From: Paracidovorax wautersii
Lineage (GTDB): Bacteria > Pseudomonadota > Gammaproteobacteria > Burkholderiales > Burkholderiaceae_C
Assembly: GCA_009912175.1 (NCBI GenBank)
Contig: WNDQ01000039.1
Span: 1-37,066 of the forward strand
DNA: 37,066 nt
Reading direction: 5' to 3'
Positions 19,189 through 28,168 of the stretch are shown one piece after another; position 1 is the stretch's first letter; each line of letters begins with the position of its first letter. A program made the translations under genes and the position numbers. The notes beneath the pieces were generated by a model that saw only the letters and a list, made by a program, of their open reading frames with translations, ran no database searches and had not been told where the DNA came from.

Positions 19189-20748
19189 TCAGGCGTGCGG
19201 CGCCACGGCCTTCCAGCGGCGTGTGACCTCTCCCTGGCCATCCACGCTTTCGAGGTGCACGTCAAAACCCCACAGCCGCGCCGTGTGCTTGAGCACGTCG
19301 GTGGTGCCTTCGCCCAGCGGCTGGCCGTTGTGCTGGGTGTGGCGCAGCGTGAGCGAGCGGTCGCCGCGCAGATTGACGTTCCAGACCTGGATGTCGGGCT
19401 CGCGGCTGCCGATGTCGTACTGGCGCGAAAGCGCCTCGCGCAGGCTGCGGTAGCCGCTGTCGTCGTGGATGGCCGAGACCTCCAGCGTGGGCTCGCGCTC
19501 GTCGTCGCGGATGGCGAACAGCCGGAAGTCACGCATCACCTTGGGGCTGAGGAACTGGCCGATGAAGCTCTCGTCCTTGAAGTTGCGCATGGCGTAGTCC
19601 AGCGTCTTGAGCCAGTCGCTGCCCGCAATGTCGGGAAACCACCGCCGGTCCTCTTCACTTGGCTGCTCGCAGATGCGCTTCAAGTCGCTGAACATCGCAA
19701 AACCCAGCGCATAAGGGTTGATGCCGCTGTAGGCCGGGTGGCCCACGGGCGGCTGGTAGACCACGCCGGTGTGCGACTTGAGCCACTCGAGCATGAAGCC
19801 GTCGCCCAACTGCCCCCGGTCGTACATAGTGTTGAGCAGCGTGTAGTGCCAGAAGGTGGCCCAGCCCTCGTTCATCACCTGGGTCTGGCGCTGCGGGTAG
19901 AAGTACTGGCCGATCTTGCGCACGATGCGGATGATCTCGCGCTGCCAGGGTTCAAGCAGCGCCGCGTTCTTCTCGATGAAGTACAGCAGGTTTTCCTGCG
20001 GCTCGGCCGGAAACCGTTTGGCCGCCTCGGCCTCGACCGGATCGTCGGGCCGGCGCGGCACGGTGCGCCACAGGTCGTTGACCTGCTGCTGCAGGTAGGT
20101 CAGGCGCTCGGCGCGCCGGCTGGCTTCTTCGGCCAGCGAACGTTTCTGCGGGCGGCGGTAGCGGTCCACGCCGTGGTTCATCAACGCATGGCAGGAATCG
20201 AGCAGGTCTTCCACCGCATCGACGCCGTGGCGTTCCTCGCACTCGGCCACGTAGGCGCGTGCATAGACCAGGTAGTCGATGATGGCCGAGGCATCGGTCC
20301 ACATGCGAAACAGGTAGTTGCCCTTGAAGAAGCTGTTGTGCCCGTAGGCCGCGTGCGCGATCACCAGCGCCTGCATGGGCATGCTGTTCTCCTCCATCAG
20401 GTAGGAGATGCAGGGGTCGGAGTTGATGACGATCTCGTAGGCCAGGCCCATGTGGCCGCGCCGGTAGTTCTTCTCGGTGGCGATGAACTGCTTGCCGTAG
20501 GACCAGTGGCGGTAGAACACCGGCATGCCGACCGAGGCGTAGGCGTCCATCATCTGCTCGGCGCTGATGATTTCGAGCTGGTTGGCGTAGGTGTCCAGGC
20601 CGTAGGCCTTGGCCGTTCGTGCGATCTCGGCGTGGTAGTCGGTGATCAGGTCGAACGTCCAGTCCGACGGGCTGGGCAGCGGCTGGTCGGCGCGCTGGGC
20701 CATGAACTGGCGCAAGGCCGGGTGCGCGCTGGCGAGGATGGTGTTCAT
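19189..20748 (-). CDS. SpoVR/YcgB-family protein
   Basis: This 519-residue cytoplasmic protein of the SpoVR family (YcgB in E. coli) has no known enzymatic activity. Members are stress- and stationary-phase-linked in proteobacteria and sporulation-linked in Bacillus. Typical stretches visible are MPVFYRHWSYGKQF, INSDPCISYLMEENSM, HAAYGHNSFFKGNYLF, VMNEGWATFWHYTLLN and HPAYSGINPYALGF. It overlaps yeaH by four bases (ATGA) and is the last gene of the prkA-yeaH-spoVR set, a widespread combination. No clear terminator follows. A GC-rich palindrome (GCCGGC-GT-GCCGGC) at 19090-19103 lacks a T run. Confidence 0.94.
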   Translation of the reverse strand: MNTILASAHPALRQFMAQRADQPLPSPSDWTFDLITDYHAEIARTAKAYGLDTYANQLEIISAEQMMDAYASVGMPVFYRHWSYGKQFIATEKNYRRGHMGLAYEIVINSDPCISYLMEENSMPMQALVIAHAAYGHNSFFKGNYLFRMWTDASAIIDYLVYARAYVAECEERHGVDAVEDLLDSCHALMNHGVDRYRRPQKRSLAEEASRRAERLTYLQQQVNDLWRTVPRRPDDPVEAEAAKRFPAEPQENLLYFIEKNAALLEPWQREIIRIVRKIGQYFYPQRQTQVMNEGWATFWHYTLLNTMYDRGQLGDGFMLEWLKSHTGVVYQPPVGHPAYSGINPYALGFAMFSDLKRICEQPSEEDRRWFPDIAGSDWLKTLDYAMRNFKDESFIGQFLSPKVMRDFRLFAIRDDEREPTLEVSAIHDDSGYRSLREALSRQYDIGSREPDIQVWNVNLRGDRSLTLRHTQHNGQPLGEGTTDVLKHTARLWGFDVHLESVDGQGEVTRRWKAVAPHA

Positions 20749-22037
20749 GTCGTAACCCCTTCCTTCTTGAACAAATCGCGGAAGACCGGGTAGATGTCGG
20801 CGGCGCTGGCCACCTTGCGCATCGCAAAGTTGGGCTCGACCCCGTCGAGCCGCGCATATTCCTGCCACAGGTTCTGCTCGACGTCGGCCACCTGCACGTA
20901 GGCGAAGTAGCGCACCAGCGGCAGCAGGTTCTGTTCGAGCAGTTCGCGGCAGCGGCCGCTGTCCTGGAACCAGTTGTCGCCGTCGCTGGCCTGCGCGCCG
21001 TAGATGTTCCACTCGTTGCTCGGATAACGCGCCTTGACGATCTCGTGCATCAGCACCAGCGCGCTCGACGCCACCGTGCCGCCGGTCTCGGTGGCGTGGA
21101 AGAACTCGTGTTCGCTGACCTCCTGCGCCTGCGTGTGGTGGCGGATGAAGACCAGCTCGATGCGCTCGTAGTGCTTGGTCAGGAACAGGTAGAGCAGCAT
21201 GAAGAACCGTTTGGCCATGTCCTTGCGCGCCTCGTCCATCGAGCCCGAGATGTCCATCAGGCAGAACATGACCGCCTTGGCGCTGGGCACGGCGATCTGC
21301 GTGCGGCTGCGGTAGCGCAGGTCGATCGGATCGAGATAAGGCACGTGGCGCACGGTCTTGCGCAGCTCGGCGATCTCCTCGGCCAGCGCCAGCATGCGCC
21401 GCTGCGTGGCCGCGTCGTCCGCCCGGGCGCCGCCGCGCAAGGCCTCCAGCTCGCGCTCGAGCCGCCGCAGCGTGCGCCGGCCGTCGCCTCCCAGCGCGAT
21501 GCGGCGCGCCAGCGCACCGCGCATGGAACGCACCACGTGCAGGTTGTTGGGCGTGCCTTCGCTGCTGATGCCGGCGCGCTGCGAACGCCACTCCGGCACC
21601 TCGGCCAGTTGTGTGCGCAGCAGGTTGGGCAGGGCCAGGTCCTCGAAGAAGACCTGCATGAACTCTTCCTTGGTCAGGCGAAAGACGAAGTCGTCCTCGC
21701 CCTCCCCGCTGTCGCTGGCCTGCCCGCTGCCCGCGCCGCCGCCCGCACCACCCTGGGGCCGCTCGATGCGGTCGCCCCGCACGAACTCGCGGTTGCCCGG
21801 GTGCACGTACTCGCGCTGCCCGCCCGAGGTGTGGCCGAACGTAGGCTCGGACACGTCGCGCCGCGGCAGCGTGACGTCCTCGCCCTGGTCCAGCTCGCGA
21901 ATGCTGCGGCCGCTGACGGCCCGTCGCACCACCTCCTGAACCTGGGTTTTGTAGCGGCGCAGGAAGCGCTCGCGGTTGCCGATGGATTTGTTCTTGCCCG
22001 ACAGCCGCCGGTCAATGATCTGTTGCAATACGGCCAA
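20745..22037 (-). CDS. YeaH/DUF444 family protein with VWA-like domain
   Basis: This 430-residue protein of family DUF444/UPF0229 is the usual partner of PrkA. The N-terminus is basic (KNKSIGNRERFLRRYK), followed by a Gly/Ser-rich linker at about residues 95-113. A von Willebrand A-like domain follows, with the MIDAS motif DISGS (Asp262, Ser264, Ser266) and a second element at ETGGTVASSAL. In E. coli yeaG and yeaH are cotranscribed and respond to nitrogen starvation and stationary phase. A direct biochemical role is not established. It lies 143 bp after prkA, a gap holding a strong stem-loop, and overlaps spoVR by 4 bp. Confidence 0.94.
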   Translation of the reverse strand: MAVLQQIIDRRLSGKNKSIGNRERFLRRYKTQVQEVVRRAVSGRSIRELDQGEDVTLPRRDVSEPTFGHTSGGQREYVHPGNREFVRGDRIERPQGGAGGGAGSGQASDSGEGEDDFVFRLTKEEFMQVFFEDLALPNLLRTQLAEVPEWRSQRAGISSEGTPNNLHVVRSMRGALARRIALGGDGRRTLRRLERELEALRGGARADDAATQRRMLALAEEIAELRKTVRHVPYLDPIDLRYRSRTQIAVPSAKAVMFCLMDISGSMDEARKDMAKRFFMLLYLFLTKHYERIELVFIRHHTQAQEVSEHEFFHATETGGTVASSALVLMHEIVKARYPSNEWNIYGAQASDGDNWFQDSGRCRELLEQNLLPLVRYFAYVQVADVEQNLWQEYARLDGVEPNFAMRKVASAADIYPVFRDLFKKEGVTT

Positions 22038-22137
22038 GATACAGCCTCCAAACCAGTTCAGCCCCAGGAAAAAGCCGGGCCGGCAAAACGGGGGCTCGCG
22101 GTTTCTGTCTTGTGTCGGGCGTCATGGCCTCGTGGAG

Positions 22138-22164
22138 GCCGGACACGGCGAGCCCGTATCCGGC
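22138..22164 (-). other. Stem-loop between prkA and yeaH
   Basis: The arms 22138-22148 and 22154-22164 pair at 10 of 11 positions (GCCGGACACGG and CCGTATCCGGC) around a 5-nt loop, starting 16 nt past the prkA stop. A smaller competing hairpin (GGCCTC-GTG-GAGGCC, 22126-22140) overlaps it. There is no U run, so an RNA-stability or processing element within the operon is more likely than a terminator. Confidence 0.5.
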
Positions 22165-22180
22165 GACGCCCTCAATCGCT

Positions 22181-24103
22181 TCACGAACTCTTGCGCACGC
22201 GCAGATACCACTCGCACAGCAGGCGGACCTGCTTGGCGGTATAGCCTTTTTCGACCATGCGCGTGACGAAGTCTTCGTGCTTTTTCTGTTCGTCGGCGCT
22301 GCTCTTGGCATTGAAGCTGATGACAGGCAGCAATTCCTCGGTGTTGGAGAACATCTTCTTCTCGATCACCGTGCGCAGCTTTTCGTAGCTGGTCCACAGC
22401 GGGTTCTTGCCCGCATTGCCAGCCCGCGCACGCAGCACAAAATTGACGATTTCGTTGCGGAAGTCCTTGGGGTTTCCGATGCCCGCGGGCTTCTCGATCT
22501 TCTCGAGCTCGGCGTTGAGCGAGCCGCGATCGAACACCTCGCCCGTGTCGACGTCGCGGTACTCCTGATCCTGGATCCAGTAGTCGGCGTAGGTGACGTA
22601 GCGGTCGAAGATGTTCTGGCCGTACTCGCTGTAGCTTTCGAGGTAGGCCGTCTGGATTTCCTTGCCGATGAACTCGGCATAGCGCGGCGCCAGCATTTCC
22701 TTGATGTAGCCGACGTACTTCTGTTCAAGCTCGGGCGGGAACTGTTCGCGCTCGATCTGCTGCTCCAGCACATACATCAGGTGCACCGGGTTGGCCGCGA
22801 CCTCGGCCGAGTCGAAGTTGAAGACCTTGGAGATGATCTTGAAGGCAAAGCGTGTGGACACGCCGCTCATGCCTTCGTCCACGCCCGCGTAGTCGCGGTA
22901 CTCCTGCAGCGACTTGGCCTTGGGGTCGGTGTCCTTGAGGCTTTCGCCGTCATAGACCTGCAGCTTGCTGAAGATGCTGGAGTTCTCCGGCTCCTTCAGG
23001 CGTGTGAGGGCCGAGAACTGCGCCATCATCTTGAGCGTGCCGGGCGCGCACGGTGCCTGGGCCAGCGACGAGTTGCGCACCAGCTTGTCGTATATCTTGA
23101 CCTCTTCTGTCACACGCAGGCAATACGGCACCTTGACGATGTAGATACGATCGAGGAAGGCTTCGTTGTTGCGATTGTTGCGAAACGCCTTCCACTCGCT
23201 TTCATTGCTGTGCGCCAGCACCATGCCGTCGAAGGGAATGGCGCCGAAACCTTCGGTGCCCTTGTAGTTGCCTTCCTGGGTCGCGGTCAGCAGCGGGTGC
23301 AGCACCTTGATGGGTGCCTTGAACATTTCCACGAACTCCAGCAGCCCCTGGTTGGCCAGGCACAGGCCGCCCGAGTAGCTGTAGGCGTCGGGGTCGTCCT
23401 GCGCGTAGTTCTCGAGCTTGCGGATGTCGACCTTGCCAACCAGGCTGGAAATGTCCTGGTTGTTCTCGTCGCCCGGCTCGGTCTTGGCCACGGCCACCTG
23501 GCGCAGCGACGAGGGGTAGCGCCGCACCACCTTGAACTGGCGGATGTCGCCCCCGTATTCCTGCAGCCGCTTGACGGCCCAGGGCGAGAGGATGCGCTGC
23601 AGGTAGCGCGACGGGATGACGTATTCCTTTTCGAGGATGGCGCCGTCCTCGACCGCGTCGAACAGGCCGAGCGGCGACTCGTTGACCGGCGAGCCCTGGA
23701 TGGCGTAGAACGGCACCTTCTCGATCAGCTGCTTGAGCCGCTCGGCGATCGAGCTCTTGCCGCCGCCGACCGGGCCCAGCAAATAGAGGATCTGTTTCTT
23801 TTCTTCCAGCCCCTGCGCGGCGTGGCGGAAATACGAGACGACCTGCTCGATCGCGTCTTCCATGCCGTAGAACTCCTTGAACGCCGGGTAGATCTTGATG
23901 ACCTTGTTGGCGAACAGGCGCGAGAGGCGGGGATCGTTGCGGGTGTCGAGCAGCTCGGGCTGGCCGACGGCCTGCAGCATGCGCTCGGCCGCCGTCGCAT
24001 AGGCGCCGGGGTCTCGCTTGCACAGCTCCAGGTATTCCTGCAAGGACAGAACTTCCTCGCGGGTGCGTTCATAACGGGCTGCGAAGTTTCCGATGACGTC
24101 CAT
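22181..24103 (-). CDS. prkA: PrkA-family serine protein kinase (YeaG)
   Basis: This 640-residue cytoplasmic protein has an AAA-type N-terminal domain and a C-terminal kinase-like domain, as in E. coli YeaG and Bacillus PrkA. The P-loop is GPVGGGKSS at residues 110-118. Family-specific stretches are YGMEDAIEQVVSYFRHAAQG, LAHSNESEWKAFRNN and LDRIYIVKVPYCLR. Length and N-terminus (MDVIGNFAARYERTREE) fit E. coli YeaG (about 644). AAAGG precedes the ATG at 24103. The frame stays open further upstream but is not conserved there. It heads the prkA-yeaH-spoVR operon. A sigma-54-type promoter candidate lies at 24170-24185. Confidence 0.95.
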   Translation of the reverse strand: MDVIGNFAARYERTREEVLSLQEYLELCKRDPGAYATAAERMLQAVGQPELLDTRNDPRLSRLFANKVIKIYPAFKEFYGMEDAIEQVVSYFRHAAQGLEEKKQILYLLGPVGGGKSSIAERLKQLIEKVPFYAIQGSPVNESPLGLFDAVEDGAILEKEYVIPSRYLQRILSPWAVKRLQEYGGDIRQFKVVRRYPSSLRQVAVAKTEPGDENNQDISSLVGKVDIRKLENYAQDDPDAYSYSGGLCLANQGLLEFVEMFKAPIKVLHPLLTATQEGNYKGTEGFGAIPFDGMVLAHSNESEWKAFRNNRNNEAFLDRIYIVKVPYCLRVTEEVKIYDKLVRNSSLAQAPCAPGTLKMMAQFSALTRLKEPENSSIFSKLQVYDGESLKDTDPKAKSLQEYRDYAGVDEGMSGVSTRFAFKIISKVFNFDSAEVAANPVHLMYVLEQQIEREQFPPELEQKYVGYIKEMLAPRYAEFIGKEIQTAYLESYSEYGQNIFDRYVTYADYWIQDQEYRDVDTGEVFDRGSLNAELEKIEKPAGIGNPKDFRNEIVNFVLRARAGNAGKNPLWTSYEKLRTVIEKKMFSNTEELLPVISFNAKSSADEQKKHEDFVTRMVEKGYTAKQVRLLCEWYLRVRKSS

Positions 24104-24457
24104 ACAAAGACCTTTCGCGTACATGACGAACGGCGACTGGTCGTTTGCCAGGTCGGCGAGACCAGAGCCAGCATCTGCCGCCCCACTTGCATCCTGACAT
24201 GCATCGGAACAGCAATTGCGCAGTGAGCTTGCATTCATCCTACACCTGCTTGACGCTTCCCGCATGCGGTCCAGACACCAAAAACGCACATCTAAACAAC
24301 ACTTGCGTTGATGGCCTACGTCGGGGCGAGACGGGGATGGCGCGGCGGGAACGAACGGCCAGCTTGTGCATCCAACAAGGTCCAAGCACAAGCCGTGCCC
24401 GGCCTGTTGTCAGGCACGTTCCGGCGTCGAAGGGGTCTTGCGCGAAGGGGTGTTACG
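24104..24457. other. 354-bp intergenic region between uxaA and prkA
   Basis: It contains the prkA ribosome site, the sigma-54-like promoter candidate, the palindrome CCGCATGCGG near 24260-24270, and a small hairpin GCCTG-TTGT-CAGGC at 24402-24415 just past the uxaA stop with no T run. I see no convincing gene or intrinsic terminator here. Confidence 0.5.
24170..24185 (-). promoter_or_regulatory. Candidate sigma-54 promoter of prkA-yeaH-spoVR
   Basis: On the minus strand TGGGGCGGCAGATGCT has GG and GC separated by ten bases, and matches the -24/-12 consensus (TGGCACG-N4-TTGCW) at all but three defined positions. The transcription start would be near 24160, giving a leader of about 57 nt. In E. 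coli yeaGH depends on sigma-54 and NtrC. GC richness makes a chance match possible. Confidence 0.35.
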
Positions 24458-26005
24458 TTACATCACGGCGCCGAGCTGCCACGGCAGGAACTCGTTGTCG
24501 CCCAGGCCGTGGCGCTCGCTCTGGCTCGGCGCGCCGGATGCGGTGTCGATGATGAGCGCCAGAATGGCGGCGCCCGCCTCGGCAATCGACTGCCGGCCGT
24601 CCACCACGCCGCCGCAGTCGAAGTCCATGTCCAGCCGCATGCGCGTGAACAGGCTGCTGTTGCTGGCCAGCTTGAGCGACGGCGTGGGCTTGCAGCCGTA
24701 GGTCGAACCGCGCCCCGTGGTGAAGCAGATCAGGTTGGCCCCGCCGGCCACCTGGCCGGTGGCCGAGACCGGGTCGTAGCCCGGCGTGTCCATGAACACC
24801 AGCCCGCGTGTCTGCACCGGCTCGGCATAGCCCAGCACGTCCATCAACCCGGTCGAGCCGGCCTTGGCCACGGCGCCCAGCGACTTTTCGAGGATGGTCG
24901 TGATGCCGCCAGCCTTGTTGCCGGGCGAGGGGTTGTTGTTGAGATCGCCCCCGTGCAGCGCCGCGTAGTCTTCCCACCAGCGCAGCCGCGCCATCAGCCG
25001 CTCGGCCACCTCGGGCGAGGCGGCGCGGCGCGTCAGCAAATGCTCGGCCCCGTAGATTTCAGGGGTTTCCGACAGGATGGCCGTGCCGCCGTGGGCGACC
25101 AGCAGGTCCATGGCCGCGCCCAGCGCCGGGTTGGCGCTGATGCCCGAGTAGCCGTCCGAGCCGCCGCACTGCAGGCCCACGACCAGCTGGGACAGCGGCA
25201 CCGGCTGGCGCCGCGCGGCATTGGCCTGCACCAGCATGTCGCGCACCAGCGCCTTGCCGTGCTCGATGGTTTCGCGCGTGCCGCCCTCGTCCTGGATGGT
25301 CAGCGTGGCGAACAGGCCGGGCTCGCGCGCCGGCAGCATGCCGATCAGCGGCGCGATCTGGTTGACCTCGCAGCCCAGCCCGATCACCAGCACCCCCGCA
25401 AAGTTCGCGTGGCTGGCGTAGCCGCGCAGGGTGCGCTGCAGCAGTTCCAGCCCCTCGCCGTTGCCGCCCATGCCGCAGCCGCTGCCGTGGGTGATGGCCA
25501 CCACGCCGTCGACGTGGGGAAACGCGGCCAGCGCGTCGCCCCGAAACGCCTCGGCAATGTGCCGGCAGACCGTGGCCGAGCAGTTGACGCTGGCGATCAC
25601 GCCGATGTAGTTGCGTGTGGCCACGCGGCCGTCGGGCCGCACGATGCCCTGGAAATACAGGGGCTGCGGCGCCGGCACGGTCGCGCGGTAGGCCTGGCCT
25701 GCCGCCAGGTCGTGCACCGACGGCGTCATCTCGACGTTGTGCACGTGCACGTGCTCGCCCACCGCGATCGCGCGGCTGGCCACGCCGATGGACTGGCCGT
25801 ATTTGACGATGGCCTCGCCCGCGGCAATGGCCTGGCACGCCACCTTGTGGCCGGAGGGAATCGGCGCCAGCGTCTCGAACGCGCCGTCCGGCAGTTCGAC
25901 GCGGGCCTGGGCCGGCAGGGCCTCGCGGGCCACGGCCACGTTGTCGATGTCGGCCAGGCGCAGAACGGCGGGGGCCGGGCGGGCGGTGGAAGCAGTCGTG
26001 GCCAT
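24458..26005 (-). CDS. uxaA: Altronate dehydratase
   Basis: This 515-residue cytoplasmic iron-dependent dehydratase converts D-altronate to 2-keto-3-deoxy-D-gluconate. An N-terminal SAF-like domain (to about residue 105, including GEHVHVHNVEM) is fused to the catalytic UxaA/GarD domain. Visible hallmarks are RNYIGVIASVNCSATVCRHI, THGSGCGM, GLGCEVNQI, LQCGGSDGYSGISANPA, NPSPGNKAGGITTILEKSLG and ATGQVAGGANLICFTTGRG, with several conserved Cys suited to metal binding. It is the last gene of the sugar-acid operon, 47 bp after the tagaturonate-reductase-like gene. GarD (galactarate dehydratase) is the main alternative. The UxaB-like neighbour favours altronate. Confidence 0.92.
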   Translation of the reverse strand: MATTASTARPAPAVLRLADIDNVAVAREALPAQARVELPDGAFETLAPIPSGHKVACQAIAAGEAIVKYGQSIGVASRAIAVGEHVHVHNVEMTPSVHDLAAGQAYRATVPAPQPLYFQGIVRPDGRVATRNYIGVIASVNCSATVCRHIAEAFRGDALAAFPHVDGVVAITHGSGCGMGGNGEGLELLQRTLRGYASHANFAGVLVIGLGCEVNQIAPLIGMLPAREPGLFATLTIQDEGGTRETIEHGKALVRDMLVQANAARRQPVPLSQLVVGLQCGGSDGYSGISANPALGAAMDLLVAHGGTAILSETPEIYGAEHLLTRRAASPEVAERLMARLRWWEDYAALHGGDLNNNPSPGNKAGGITTILEKSLGAVAKAGSTGLMDVLGYAEPVQTRGLVFMDTPGYDPVSATGQVAGGANLICFTTGRGSTYGCKPTPSLKLASNSSLFTRMRLDMDFDCGGVVDGRQSIAEAGAAILALIIDTASGAPSQSERHGLGDNEFLPWQLGAVM

Positions 26006-26052
26006 CGTGGAAACGTCTATCTAGAAGCAGGAAGAGAAGAAAGATCGGGCGC

Positions 26053-27195
26053 TCAGGCGGCCAGCGCGGCCTGCAGCCGGGGCTGGGCGTGCCTCAGGCC
26101 CTGTTCGTGCGCCAGCGCCACGATGGGCGCCAGCCGGCGCTGTTTTTTCTGCGCGTGGTTCTGCGCGATGTCGGCCAGCCGGTGGTCCAGGTAAGGGTTT
26201 TGCAGGCGCTCGCGCACCGAGTCGACATAGGTGCGCGCCTGCGCGCCCTGGCCGAGCGCCGCGAACACGGGGATGATTTCGTCGCGCCAGAGCGCCTCCA
26301 GCTCGGCACGCAAGGCGTCGTCGGTCAGCGCCTGCCCGACGGTTTCGGTGGCGGGCCGGCCGTCGCGCTGCCAGCGCTCGGCCAGGAAGGTGTGGCCGCC
26401 ATTGAGCAGGAAGAGCTTGAGTCGCGCGTGGCTGGCCAGGTCGTCGGTCAGCACGATGGCGGGGTGGCGGCATGGCAGCACCAGGCCTGGCTGGCGTTCG
26501 ATGGCCCACAGCGCGTAGGGCTCGGCCACCGCGCCCACGGGCTCGATGGCTTCGGAGACGATGCGGTCGACCAGCGAATTGGCCCAGACGCAGTGCGTGC
26601 CCAGCCAGTGCACAGAGGCTTCGGGCAGCGCCCACTGCCGCGCCAGGCCCTGGACCAGCTCGCGCAGCACGTCGCCATTGCGCTCGACCAGCTCGCACGG
26701 CAGCAGCGTGAGCAGCGCCTGCGGACTGCCCTGCCAGCGCGCATGCAGCAGCACCAGCAGCTTGGCCGGAAAACTGCGCGGCGCCGGGCTGTCGGCGTCC
26801 AGCAGCGCCGCCTGGTCGGCCGCGTCCAGCGCGTAACCCTGGTCGGCCGTGTTGGAGACGATGACCTGCACGTCTGGCCCGCGCAGCAGGGCGCGCAAGC
26901 CGGGCCACTGCGACGGCGCCTGCAGCGCCTGCCGCACAGCCGTGGCCTGCTGCACACGGTCGACCGGCTGGCCGCCTTCGATGCCGCGGATGCGCACCGG
27001 GTAGCCCGCGCCGCTGGCCAACGCGGCCGTGCGGGCCGCGCTGGCGGGGCTGGCCGTGCTTTGCACGACGGTGATGCCGCCCAGCGCGTCGCCCGCGCCG
27101 GCACGGCTGGCCTGCAGCGCCTCGGAGACGAACAGGTCCACGTGGGCCAGCAAAAAGCGGCTGGTGCCGAACTGGAGGATGGGCGTGGGCAGCAT
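26053..27195 (-). CDS. uxaB: Tagaturonate reductase-like mannitol dehydrogenase family protein
   Basis: This 380-residue NAD-dependent oxidoreductase of the polyol-specific long-chain (mannitol dehydrogenase) family should interconvert D-tagaturonate and D-altronate. Visible stretches are ILQFGTSRFLLAHVDLFVSEA at the nucleotide-binding N-terminus (shown as two adjoining pieces, ILQFGTSRFLL and AHVDLFVSEA), VIVSNTADQGYALD, THCVWANSLVDRIVSE and the catalytic-region KLFLLNGGHTFLAE. It is about 100 residues shorter than E. coli UxaB but has both domains, like other short members. It starts 5 bp after the broken dehydrogenase gene. Fructuronate reductase (UxuB) is the alternative. UxaA downstream favours the altronate branch. 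Confidence 0.82.
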   Translation of the reverse strand: MLPTPILQFGTSRFLLAHVDLFVSEALQASRAGAGDALGGITVVQSTASPASAARTAALASGAGYPVRIRGIEGGQPVDRVQQATAVRQALQAPSQWPGLRALLRGPDVQVIVSNTADQGYALDAADQAALLDADSPAPRSFPAKLLVLLHARWQGSPQALLTLLPCELVERNGDVLRELVQGLARQWALPEASVHWLGTHCVWANSLVDRIVSEAIEPVGAVAEPYALWAIERQPGLVLPCRHPAIVLTDDLASHARLKLFLLNGGHTFLAERWQRDGRPATETVGQALTDDALRAELEALWRDEIIPVFAALGQGAQARTYVDSVRERLQNPYLDHRLADIAQNHAQKKQRRLAPIVALAHEQGLRHAQPRLQAALAA

Positions 27196-27200
27196 GCGCG

Positions 27201-28140
27201 TCAGATCTCGACGATGGCCTTGACCACGCCCTGCGCGGGGTCGAGCAGTTGCGGGAAGTCGCGCGGCAGGTCGGCCAGGCGCAGGCGGTGCGTGTTGAGC
27301 GCATCGGTCGGCACGTGGCCGGCGCGCATGGCGGCCAGCACGGTCTCGAAGTCCTCGGTGGTGGCGTTGCGGCTGCCCAGCAGCGTGGTCTCGCGCTTGT
27401 GGAATTCGGGGTCGGAGAAGGTGATGTTGTCGCGCACGATGGAAATCAGCACGTACTGGCCGCCATGCGCGACGAAGCCGAAGCCGCGTTCGATGGCGCG
27501 CGCGTTGCCGGTGGCGTCGAACACCACGTCGAAGAACTCGCCGTCGGTCTGCTGGCTCAGTTGCGCCGTGTCGTCCGCGCCGATGGTCACGCTGCGCGCC
27601 ACGCCCAGCTCACGCGTGCAGAAGGCCAGCCGGTCGGCCCGCGTGTCCAGCGCCGTGACGCTGGCGCCGCACCGCATGGGCGCCGATGGCCAGGAACTCG
27701 ACCATGGCGGCCTGGTCCAGCGTGACGCCTTCGGCCTTGTGCACATAGGCTTCGGGCAGCGCCAGGTATTCGGCCAGCGCACCGTCACGGTGCACGCCCA
27801 GCACCTGCAGCGACACACAGCAATTGGTCTTGCCCTGGCGGCAGGCCACGCACTGGCCGCAGGCGATGTAGGGCATCACGTAGACCACGTCGCCCACGGC
27901 CAGGCGGCCGCCGGGCGCGGCTTCCTCGACCACGGCGGCGATCTCGTGGCCCATCACGCGCGGGTATTCCAGATAGGGCTGGTTGCCCGAGAAGATGTGC
28001 AGGTCGGTGCCGCACACGCCGACGCGGCGGATGCGCAGCAGCACCTCGCCGTCGCCGCGCACGGGGCGTTCGCGCTGCTCGGCGCGCAGGGTTCCGGGGG
28101 TGACGCAGGAGATGGTCAGCATGGTCTTGCTTGCAGGCAT
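27201..28140 (-). pseudogene. L-galactonate-5-dehydrogenase-like zinc alcohol dehydrogenase, internal deletion plus frameshift
   Basis: The N-half (28140 down to about 27670) has GVCGTDLH with Cys43 and the GHE motif (His65, Glu66), plus structural-zinc cysteines at 94, 97, 100 and 107/108. The C-half (about 27665 to 27201), in another frame, continues ASVTALDTRADRLAFCTREL and FSDPEFHKRETTLLGSRNAT. Both halves follow E. coli LgoD closely. At the junction (about 27663-27672) the frame shifts by one base. Compared with LgoD as I recall it, about 29 residues holding the Rossmann GxGxxG segment are missing, a loss near 89 nt. A short GGCGC-type repeat may have mediated it. The product could not bind NAD. 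LgoD oxidises L-galactonate to D-tagaturonate, which fits the neighbours. Confidence 0.88.
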
Positions 28141-28168
28141 GTCTAGGTAAAAAAGGCGCAGCCGTGGC

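Noticed and set aside
22112-24226. A 704-codon plus-strand frame opposite prkA
   Set aside because: Real PrkA motifs lie on the minus strand. The plus frame is rich in Leu, Val, His, Asp and Arg, as expected from the antisense of that gene, and has no ribosome site.
24308-24457. A gene or riboswitch in the 354-bp gap before prkA
   Set aside because: Short frames there continue antisense into uxaA and have no recognisable protein. I could not build a conserved riboswitch core, only small hairpins.
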